Positions 1-5,265 of a stretch of 5,320 nucleotides of DNA are shown one piece after another. The notes below the pieces were generated by a model. The model had not been told where the DNA came from, did no database searches, and saw only the letters and a list, made by a program, of their open reading frames with translations. Each line of letters begins with the position of its first letter. Position 1 is the first letter of the stretch. A program made the position numbers and the translations under genes. Source of the stretch: CAYVOX01 sp964453035. Its GTDB lineage: Bacteria; Chloroflexota; Anaerolineae; Anaerolineales; Anaerolineaceae. The stretch spans positions 1-5,320 of the forward strand of contig CAYVOX010000177.1 in NCBI GenBank assembly GCA_964453035.1, written 5' to 3'.

Positions 1-2
1 AG

Positions 3-62
3 CCGCCTGGTGTACGCCCAGATTCGTTGAACAACCCTACGCCAACCTTACAAACCGGTTAG
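3..62 (+). CDS. possible C-terminal tail of an upstream protein (partial)
   Basis: The frame beginning at base 3 is open from the window edge to a TAG at 60-62 and reads PPGVRPDSLNNPTPTLQTG. A Pro/Thr/Asn-rich, probably disordered tail of this sort would suit an exported protein like its neighbours. Only 19 codons are visible and no domain can be recognised. Frame 1 also stops early, at a TGA at 28-30, so the true upstream frame is not certain, and the stretch could be intergenic. If it is real, it ends 27 bp before the first ATG of the next gene. Confidence 0.25.
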   Translation, partial: PPGVRPDSLNNPTPTLQTG

Positions 63-85
63 GAACAAATATTAACCTGCCGCGT

Positions 86-91
86 TATAAT
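86..91 (+). promoter_or_regulatory. -10 element (TATAAT) of the lipoprotein operon
   Basis: A perfect TATAAT lies at 86-91 in an otherwise G+C-richer context. The best upstream -35 match is weak: GGAACA at 62-67, with an 18-bp spacer. The hexamer overlaps the first in-frame ATG (90). Transcription should start about seven bases after it, at roughly 97-99, which is where the ATG codons at 96 and 99 lie. This implies a leaderless or nearly leaderless mRNA. The call rests on sequence match alone. Confidence 0.5.
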
Positions 92-632
92 GTTAATGAT
101 GAAAAGTTTCACAACCTTCATCTGTGTTTTGGCTGGTTTGTTGCTGGCAGCCTGCAGCGGGGTGGAGATGATTCCCCAGCCGCAGGCCAGCGCGCTGCCG
201 CTTACGCAGCCTAGCTCTGCTGCCAGCCGCATGCCTGCCACGGTTGCCCCGACGGTTGCTTATCCCATCATGAGCCTGACCCCGCCCGCCAAAACTGCCG
301 CGCCGACTGCTAAACCCACGGCGCAAGCGGTGACGGCTACCAAAGCCACCTCCAATGGTTCGGGGATTGTGCTGAGCGACGGCTCGCTCACGGTGCGGAT
401 TGATGCGCCCGCAGATGGGGCAACCCTTAAGGACTCGCCGGTGGAAGTTAAAGGCCAGGCGCCGGCGGGCACCGTCATCTCGATCAACGAATTGGTGCTG
501 GTGGTTAAAGCCGACGGCACCTTTTCGGCAAAGGTTAATCTAGAGCAAGGGCCGAACCTGATTGAATTCCTGGCCAGCGATCTTTCGGAGAACCAGGTTT
601 TTTATGCCCTTGCGGTGTACTTCGAACCGTAG
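90..632 (+). CDS. small lipoprotein with Pro/Thr/Ala linker and C-terminal Ig-like domain
   Basis: The product is probably an exported, membrane-anchored surface protein of unknown role. The N-terminus has Lys5, a hydrophobic stretch (10-19) and a lipobox LAAC with the lipidation Cys at residue 22. Residues 23-90 form a low-complexity Pro/Ala/Thr linker. Residues about 100-180 resemble a bacterial Ig-like fold of the glucodextranase domain B sort: an IDAPADGATLKDSPVEVKGQ strand pattern, then ADGTFSAKVNLEQGPN and a final strand. This domain usually serves as a stalk or binding module rather than an enzyme. In-frame ATGs occur at 90, 96 and 99. The TATAAT at 86-91 overlaps the first, so 96 or 99 is the more likely start; all of them leave the signal peptide intact. 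There is no clear ribosome-binding site upstream. The next gene starts 15 bp after the stop, so the two are probably one operon. Confidence 0.8.
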   Translation: MLMMKSFTTFICVLAGLLLAACSGVEMIPQPQASALPLTQPSSAASRMPATVAPTVAYPIMSLTPPAKTAAPTAKPTAQAVTATKATSNGSGIVLSDGSLTVRIDAPADGATLKDSPVEVKGQAPAGTVISINELVLVVKADGTFSAKVNLEQGPNLIEFLASDLSENQVFYALAVYFEP

Positions 633-647
633 AAAAAGGAGATTGAA

Positions 648-1346
648 ATGAAAAAGGTTTTAGCGGTATTCAGTTTACTGGTTGTGATGGCAGTTTTGCT
701 GGCGACAACGCAATCCTTTGCTGCCTCAGCAGCCCCCGAGACCAAAGCAACCCAGGCGCCTCCCACCGTCAAGACGAACGGCAACACCCTCAAAGGCACC
801 GTCAGCCCCGGGCAAGGGCAGCTTAAACAGGTGGGCAAGAAGTACCACTTCCGCGGCATCATCGCGGCTGCCAGCGCCACCTCGGTGACCCTCACCCTGC
901 AGGACGGCAGCGCCATGACCTTCACGTTTGGCCCCAAGGTGCAAATCAAGGTGCCGACCCTGCCCAAAGCTGCCACCTGGGAGAACCTGACGATTGGTCT
1001 GCAAGCCACCGTCCAGGCTGAAAAAACTGATACGGGTTACGTGGCGCGCATGGTGATTGTGGTGCCAGGCAAACCCTCCACCGGCCATCATGTTGGCACG
1101 GTGACGGAATACACCGCCGGGACAAGCATCACCATTGTTGATAAGAAGGGCGTTTCCACCACATTCAAAGTGACCGCGGAGACCAAAATTGTGCTGGTTG
1201 AGCCGAATCTGGTGCTCAAGGTGGGCTCGCGCGTGACGGTAGTGGCTCCGCGCGATCCAAAAGTGCTGGTGCAGACGGCTCGCTCGATCGTCGTGCACCT
1301 GGATACGGTCAACGCTCTCAAGGCCACGCCGACGGTAACCAAGTAA
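648..1346 (+). CDS. secreted protein with two DUF5666-like beta repeats
   Basis: The 232-residue product has a Sec signal peptide: Lys2-Lys3, a hydrophobic core at 4-20, and an Ala-rich cleavage region around 25-29. A linker follows at about 30-65. Two similar beta-rich modules come next, about 67-137 and 148-217. Each has the order G-x-(I/V) strand, a thr/ser-rich strand (SVTLTLQDGS; SITIVDKKGVS), a TFTF/TTFKV strand ending in a K(V/I) element, and a closing (I/L)xVGxxVTV-type strand. This is the pattern of the DUF5666 family, common in exported proteins of Chloroflexota and Actinobacteria, with no established function. The start is fixed by a good ribosome-binding site, AAGGAGA at 636-642, six bases before the ATG. 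It lies 15 bp behind the lipoprotein gene and is followed by a strong terminator, so it closes the operon. Family assignment is by eye. Confidence 0.8.
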   Translation: MKKVLAVFSLLVVMAVLLATTQSFAASAAPETKATQAPPTVKTNGNTLKGTVSPGQGQLKQVGKKYHFRGIIAAASATSVTLTLQDGSAMTFTFGPKVQIKVPTLPKAATWENLTIGLQATVQAEKTDTGYVARMVIVVPGKPSTGHHVGTVTEYTAGTSITIVDKKGVSTTFKVTAETKIVLVEPNLVLKVGSRVTVVAPRDPKVLVQTARSIVVHLDTVNALKATPTVTK

Positions 1347-1392
1347 CCTGGCGGTTCTTCGCTGAATACAGGTTCATAAAGTTAGGCTTTAG

Positions 1393-1421
1393 AATGGGGC
1401 GCGCTGATGCGCCCCATTTTT
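1393..1421 (+). terminator. intrinsic terminator of the two-gene lipoprotein operon
   Basis: A perfect 10-bp stem (AATGGGGCGC at 1393-1402 with GCGCCCCATT at 1409-1418) encloses a six-base loop, GCTGAT. The 3' arm runs into a T run (1417-1421). It lies about 47 bp after the stop of the DUF5666-like gene and some 60 bp before the protease gene, so it separates the two transcription units. A small extra hairpin (TAAAG 1377-1381 with CTTTA 1387-1391) lies just before it. Confidence 0.85.
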
Positions 1422-1449
1422 GATTTACCCCTTGCGGCACAAACCGGTT

Positions 1450-1466
1450 TACAATACGGCTATCCT
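1450..1466 (+). promoter_or_regulatory. probable promoter region of the S41 protease gene
   Basis: Since a terminator ends the previous operon at 1421, the protease gene needs its own promoter in 1422-1483. Two -10-like hexamers are visible: TACAAT at 1450-1455 and TATCCT at 1461-1466. Neither has a convincing -35 at normal spacing; TTGCGG at 1432-1437 is too close to the first and too far from the second. Which hexamer is used cannot be decided from sequence. Confidence 0.3.
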
Positions 1467-1483
1467 GTAGTTGTGAGGTTGCC

Positions 1484-3520
1484 ATGTTGCGCCGTCTTTC
1501 TCCGCTGCTGCTTTTTGTTCTGTTTTTTGCGCTGGTGAGCGCTGCCTGCGAGTTTGAAAGTATGCTGCCCGGGGTTGCCACCGCCACGCCTGGCGCTTCT
1601 CGTCCCACGGCAACACTCGCCCGGCCCACGCCTGTGATGCTCCCCAGCACGGGCGAGCAGCCGGTGCTTATCACCGGCGCGTTTAAATACAGCAACGATT
1701 TTGTCGTCGAAACTTACTATCTGGAGCAAGCTGTGGCGCTGGTGGATATGCACGGCTTTGTGATCCGCGACCGGCAGTGGGAAATCCCTGTTGAGGGGCA
1801 GGTGCTGGGTTTCATGCGCTCCTTCCCTGCCGAGAACCGCGCCACCTTCCGGTTGCAACTGCCCGCCGTACCTGCCGGGCAGTTTAACGACCTTTCCAAA
1901 ACTGGCAAGCTGGGCGTGCAGATTTTTGCCGTCTCCTACTGGCCCAACCAGGCAGGGGGGCCGTTCTCCGAGGGGGATGACCGTTCGCGCGGCTGGCCTG
2001 CTTACCTGGCATCCGTCATCACCGATTCGGAAAACAAGGATGAAGTGCTTGGCGGTAGGCTGGTCATCTGGGCGCCGGATGAGGGGCAGGTGTTCCCCAC
2101 CGGTTTTGGCGCGGATGGGCTGCTTTTCACCGCCGATGATCCGCTGGCGCCGGTCAAAGCGGGATACACTGTGGTTGACCTGGATCAAAAGCCGTTCGGC
2201 ATCATCCGCAGCGCCACGGTTGACCTGACCTTCTACGAGCCAAAAGATGTCGCCATCAAGGATTATTCAGCCTTGAGCTACTCGGCTGCCTTTGAGAAGC
2301 TGGTGGGCGTGCTGCGCAAGGAATACGCCTTCAACGGCATTGCCGGTAAAGCCCCTGACTGGGATAAGGTGGTGGCGGAGCTTGTCCCGCGCGTGAAGGA
2401 AGCCGAGCAGAGGAAAGATGCGCGCCTGTTTTACCAGGCTTTGCTCGATTTTAGCCTGGCTTTTAAGGATGGGCACGTCAACCTGGATGGCGGTGACGTG
2501 GGCATGGAATACCTGGTTGAACGCATCTCCTACGGATACGGGTTTGCGGTGCGCCAGGCAAGCGATGGGCGCGTGGTGGTGGTGTACGTGCTGCCCAACG
2601 GACCGGCAGCTGCCGCGGGCATGCAGGTCGGCGCGGAGCTCAGTGAGTATGACGGCCTGCCGGTGCAGCAAGCCCTCAATCAGGTGAAGCCTTTCTCGCC
2701 GCAATCCTCCGATTTTGGGATGCGTTACGCCCAGGCGCAGCTGCTGACGCGCGCCAGCGGGCGCAACGTGGAGGTGAAGGTCACCTTCAAGAACCCCGGC
2801 GGTTCGAGCCGCAACGTGACTCTCAAAGCGGTGCAGGAGCGCAACAGCTACTTTGCCACCTCGCTGTTTGCGGGTTATGACGAGACCGCCCTGCCCGTGG
2901 AATACCGCATCCTTGATTCGGGGGCGGGATACATCAAGATTAACTCCAATTACGATGATCTCAACCTGATCATTCGCCTGTTTGAGCGCGCCTTGAAGGT
3001 TTTCCAGAGCCAGGAGGTGACCGGCCTCATTATTGACTTGCGCCAGAATGGCGGCGGCGCTCCGCTGGGACTGGCGGGCTTCCTCACCGGCGAGGAAATC
3101 AAGATGGGGCAGCTGGAGTATTACAGCGAGAAAACCGGTAAATTTGAGCCGGAAGGCGAGCGCGAGACGGTTTACCCCAACCAGGTGCAGTACATCTTCA
3201 AGAAAATGGCGCTGCTGGTGGACCAGGGCTGTTTTTCAGCGTGCGAAATTGAGGCTTACGGGTTTTCGCAGGTGCCGGGCATGGTGACCATTGGCTACTT
3301 CCCCACCGGCGGCGTGGAGGCTGAAGTGGCGCGCGGGCAGTTCCTGCTGCCGGAGGGGATGTCTTTCCAGGCTCCCACCGGGCGCTTCACCCTGCCAGAT
3401 GGCAGCATCTTCCTGGAGGGCGTGGGCGTGCAACCGATGGTTGTTGTTCCCCTCAGTGTGGAAAACTTACTCTCGGGCGAGGATGTGGTGCTTAGAACTG
3501 CCGAAAACCGGGTGAAGTAG
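1484..3520 (+). CDS. lipoprotein PDZ-containing S41 family serine peptidase
   Basis: This is probably a membrane-anchored extracytoplasmic protease. The signal peptide ends at LVSAAC with Cys22 as the likely lipidation site; position -3 is Ser instead of the usual Leu, so the lipobox is imperfect. A Pro/Thr-rich linker (about 28-60) leads to a beta-rich region of unknown family (about 60-245). An S41 N-terminal helical region (about 255-335) ends in FKDGHVNL with His331. A PDZ-like domain follows (about 350-440; YGYGF, NGPAAAAGMQVG). The S41 core runs from about 480 to 660, with the IIDLRQNGGG strand-turn (Asp518, Asn522-Gly525) and the nucleophile motif FSACE (Ser585). The Lys of C-terminal processing proteases, expected 25 residues later, is Gly610. 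Glu645 in LEGVGVQP sits 60 residues after the Ser, as in tricorn/CPAF-type Ser-His-Glu members. GAGGT at 1475-1479 is the ribosome-binding site. Substrate unknown. Confidence 0.88.
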   Translation: MLRRLSPLLLFVLFFALVSAACEFESMLPGVATATPGASRPTATLARPTPVMLPSTGEQPVLITGAFKYSNDFVVETYYLEQAVALVDMHGFVIRDRQWEIPVEGQVLGFMRSFPAENRATFRLQLPAVPAGQFNDLSKTGKLGVQIFAVSYWPNQAGGPFSEGDDRSRGWPAYLASVITDSENKDEVLGGRLVIWAPDEGQVFPTGFGADGLLFTADDPLAPVKAGYTVVDLDQKPFGIIRSATVDLTFYEPKDVAIKDYSALSYSAAFEKLVGVLRKEYAFNGIAGKAPDWDKVVAELVPRVKEAEQRKDARLFYQALLDFSLAFKDGHVNLDGGDVGMEYLVERISYGYGFAVRQASDGRVVVVYVLPNGPAAAAGMQVGAELSEYDGLPVQQALNQVKPFSPQSSDFGMRYAQAQLLTRASGRNVEVKVTFKNPGGSSRNVTLKAVQERNSYFATSLFAGYDETALPVEYRILDSGAGYIKINSNYDDLNLIIRLFERALKVFQSQEVTGLIIDLRQNGGGAPLGLAGFLTGEEIKMGQLEYYSEKTGKFEPEGERETVYPNQVQYIFKKMALLVDQGCFSACEIEAYGFSQVPGMVTIGYFPTGGVEAEVARGQFLLPEGMSFQAPTGRFTLPDGSIFLEGVGVQPMVVVPLSVENLLSGEDVVLRTAENRVK

Positions 3521-3570
3521 CCTGAGTGGAAACTTGCGCGTGCTTTGGAGTGGCGGGCAGGCAGGTTTTC

Positions 3571-3587
3571 GATACAATTATTGTATC
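3571..3587 (+). promoter_or_regulatory. perfect palindromic operator candidate upstream of the MFS gene
   Basis: GATACAAT-T-ATTGTATC is a perfect inverted repeat with 8-bp arms around one central base, standing out as A+T-rich in a G+C-rich region. It ends 23 bp before the GTG start of the transporter gene and contains a -10-like TACAAT (3573-3578). A second, TATCTT, begins inside its right arm (3584-3589). This position would let a dimeric repressor block the promoter. The regulator is not in the window. It lacks a T run and has a one-base centre, so it is not a terminator. Confidence 0.5.
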
Positions 3588-3610
3588 TTATCCACAAATG
3601 AGGTGCCGCC

Positions 3611-4873
3611 GTGAAAAAGCTCTCCTTCTTACGCCTGTTGGTCATTACGTCGCTGGGTTTTGCGCTCTCGTTTTCCTCCAACATCCAGGGGCCGCTGCAG
3701 CAGTACAAAACGCGTGAACTGGCTCCGGATATGCCCAACACTGCGCTGGGGGCGCTGGGTTTTGTGGGCCTGATGGTGGCGATGGTCGTCCAGCCGGTGG
3801 TGGGGGTCTTTTCTGACCGGGCAAAAACCCGCCTGGGACGCCGGTTACCCTTCTTCATTGGCGGCGCCATCCTCATTGCGATCTCGCTGCTGCTGATGGC
3901 GTGGGCGCCGGCGTTGTGGGTGCTGCTGATGGCGATGATCTTTACCCAGTTTTCATCGAATGTGCTGCAAGGTCCGTGGCAGGCGCTGATACCAGACCAG
4001 GTGCCTGAAAGCCAGCGCGGCACAGCCGCCAGCTATAAGGCGGTGCTGGATATCGTGGCCTTCATGGTTGGCGGAGGCCTGGGTGGTTTCCTGATGGGCA
4101 AAACTGCAAGCTGGGGGCAAATCGCGGTCTACGCCACGGCCCTCTCCCCGGTGGTGTTGTTCGCCATTTTTGTCATCATCACTGCCATCTGGGCGCGGGA
4201 AGACCCCAACGCCTCGCACGAGGTGCCAACGACCACCATCTCTCAGGCCCTCAAGGGTGCCTTTTACGTCAATTTCAAGGAGAGGCCCATCTTTGGCTAC
4301 TGGTTCGCCAACCGCATCCTCTTCTGGGGCGCTTACATCGCCGTGACCACCTTTCTCACCAATTTCTTCATCGATGTGATTGGCATGTCTGGCGATGAGG
4401 CGCGCGCCTTTACCGGTCAGCTCCAGATCATCCTGGGGGTTGGCCTGATCGTGCTGGCGCTGGTGGCTGGGTGGTTATCCGACCGCTTTGGGCGCAAGCC
4501 GGTGATGCTGGCAGCCGGGTTCATTGCCGCGACGGGCGGGGTGATGCTGCTGCTGGTGCGCGATCGCGGGTTGATCATCGTAGCCGGGGTGTTGATTGGC
4601 ATGGGCATTGGCATGTTCCTCTCGGCTTCCTGGGCACTGGCGACGGATATCGTCCCGCGCGAGGAAGCTGCCCGTTACCTGGGGATTGCCAACGTGGCGA
4701 CCTGCATTGGCTCGGGCGTGGCGCGGCTGCTGGGTGGGGTGCTGATTGACCCGATTAACAAGGCGCTGGGCTCCAGCAGTTCAGGGTACCTGCTGTTGTT
4801 CACGCTGGCAGCGCTGGCTTTCCTGGCTTCATCGCTGGTGATCCTCAAGCTGCCGGGGCACGCCAAGAAGTAG
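3611..4873 (+). CDS. MFS transporter, SLC45/GPH-like (probable sugar or glycoside symporter)
   Basis: The 420-residue integral membrane protein has the length and hydrophobicity of a 12-helix major facilitator. The loop between helices 2 and 3 carries the MFS A-motif in the form FSDRAKTRLGRR (67-78). Its counterpart in the second half is GWLSDRFGRK (287-296), showing the usual 6+6 internal repeat. A PDQVPESQRGTAASYK segment (128-143) is typical of the SLC45/sucrose and GPH-like branch, which moves sugars with cations. The substrate itself cannot be read from sequence. A hydrophilic stretch around 196-226 matches the central cytoplasmic loop. The GTG start is supported by GAGGTG at 3600-3605, and the sequence then reads MKKLSFLRLL straight into helix 1. 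An ATG at 3598 is out of frame. The gene stands alone, with its own palindromic operator candidate upstream and a terminator-like hairpin downstream. Confidence 0.88.
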   Translation: MKKLSFLRLLVITSLGFALSFSSNIQGPLQQYKTRELAPDMPNTALGALGFVGLMVAMVVQPVVGVFSDRAKTRLGRRLPFFIGGAILIAISLLLMAWAPALWVLLMAMIFTQFSSNVLQGPWQALIPDQVPESQRGTAASYKAVLDIVAFMVGGGLGGFLMGKTASWGQIAVYATALSPVVLFAIFVIITAIWAREDPNASHEVPTTTISQALKGAFYVNFKERPIFGYWFANRILFWGAYIAVTTFLTNFFIDVIGMSGDEARAFTGQLQIILGVGLIVLALVAGWLSDRFGRKPVMLAAGFIAATGGVMLLLVRDRGLIIVAGVLIGMGIGMFLSASWALATDIVPREEAARYLGIANVATCIGSGVARLLGGVLIDPINKALGSSSSGYLLLFTLAALAFLASSLVILKLPGHAKK

Positions 4874-4918
4874 GCGGAAGCCAAAGCTGCTGAAAATTCG
4901 GTAGATTTTTAATGGCAT

Positions 4919-4962
4919 GGGTGCGTTCAATGCGTTTTTGACGCGAACGCATCCATTCTTTT
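4919..4962 (+). terminator. probable terminator hairpin after the MFS gene
   Basis: GGGTGCGTTC (4919-4928) pairs with GAACGCATCC (4945-4954) over 10 bp with one G-U pair. After a three-base bulge (AAT), an inner stem GCGT (4932-4935) / ACGC (4941-4944) closes a TTTTG loop. A T-rich tail (ATTCTTTT, 4955-4962) follows. It starts 46 bp after the transporter stop. The T run is broken by a C, so termination strength is uncertain; an alternative pairing of ATGCGTT with AACGCAT uses the same bases. Confidence 0.5.
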
Positions 4963-4968
4963 GCAGCA

Positions 4969-4977
4969 TGATATAAT
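4969..4977 (+). promoter_or_regulatory. extended -10 promoter driving the tRNA-like array and tRNA
   Basis: TGATATAAT contains a perfect -10 hexamer (4972-4977) preceded by TG one base upstream, the extended -10 form. No good -35 stands at 16-18 bp; a TTGACG at 4938-4943 is 28 bp away and inside the terminator hairpin. The expected transcription start is about 4984, roughly 12 bases before the first tRNA-like unit. It is the only convincing promoter for the downstream tRNA. Confidence 0.6.
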
Positions 4978-4995
4978 CTGATTGCGTTGTTTTGA

Positions 4996-5080
4996 GGGCC
5001 CGTAGCTCAGCGGTCGCAGACACTCTCGAGTGCTGAGCGCGCGGCTAAAAAGAGAAAAGTGCCGTTATTTTGGCCCATCC
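4996..5080 (+). repeat. tRNA-like 85-bp tandem unit, copy 1
   Basis: The unit begins with the same 18 bases as the downstream tRNA (GGGCCCGTAGCTCAGCGG). It then has a 21-base insert where the tRNA has CA, and rejoins the tRNA for GAGCGCGCGGCT before diverging into an A-rich stretch. Possible pairings are an acceptor-like stem GGGCC (4996-5000)/GGCCC (5072-5076), an enlarged D-like arm GCTCAGC (5005-5011)/GCTGAGC (5032-5038) with a local CACT/AGTG hairpin inside it, and a third stem GCGGC (5041-5045)/GCCGT (5061-5065) around a 15-base A-rich loop. The unit ends ATCC after the acceptor-like strand. No T-arm is present, so it is not a functional tRNA by sequence. It could give a small structured RNA or be a degenerate duplication. 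Confidence 0.8.
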
Positions 5081-5265
5081 GGGCCCGTAGCTCAGCGGTC
5101 GCAGACACTCTCGAGTGCTGAGCGCGCGGCTAAAANNNNNNNNNNNNNNNNNNNNNNNNNNNNNNNNNNNNNNNNNNNNNNNNNNNNNNNNNNNNNNNNN
5201 NNNNNNNNNNNNNNNNNNNNNNNNNNNNNNNNNNNAGAGAAAAGTGCCGTTATTTTGGCCCATCC
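5081..5265 (+). repeat. tRNA-like 85-bp tandem unit, copy 2, interrupted by assembly gap
   Basis: Bases 5081-5135 are identical to the first 55 bases of copy 1, and 5236-5265 are identical to its last 30. Deleting the N run between them restores one perfect 85-bp unit joined directly to the tRNA. Either this is one copy split by a filler gap, or the gap hides further copies. Identity between copies over all visible bases indicates recent duplication or homogenisation. Confidence 0.75.
5136..5235. other. assembly gap, 100 N
   Basis: The run is exactly 100 N, the conventional size for a gap of unknown length. Both edges lie inside the 85-bp repeat, which explains why the assembly broke here. 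Any apparent reading frame through it is meaningless. Confidence 0.98.

Noticed and set aside
1460..2188. 242-codon open frame on the minus strand inside the protease gene
   Set aside because: It is antisense to a gene with clear S41 motifs and has a composition rich in Arg, His and Gly, as expected from a complementary frame of G+C-rich coding DNA. No start signal or domain is visible.
3521..3570. Terminator after the protease gene
   Set aside because: No stem with a following T run could be found. The palindrome at 3571-3587 has a one-base centre and no T tail, so read-through into the transporter gene cannot be excluded.
3295..4023. 242-codon minus-strand frame spanning the protease end and the MFS start
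   Set aside because: It crosses the intergenic operator region and lies antisense to two well-supported genes. The product has no recognisable features.
4996..5265. CRISPR array
   Set aside because: The whole 85-bp unit is repeated without variable spacers, and it carries tRNA sequence.
5047..5265. Group I intron in the tRNA anticodon loop
   Set aside because: The break after GCGGCT and the following A-run recall tRNA introns, but the sequence re-enters the tRNA at its first base rather than continuing into the anticodon loop. The visible 30-base part is far too short for an intron core. Only sequence hidden in the gap could revive this idea.
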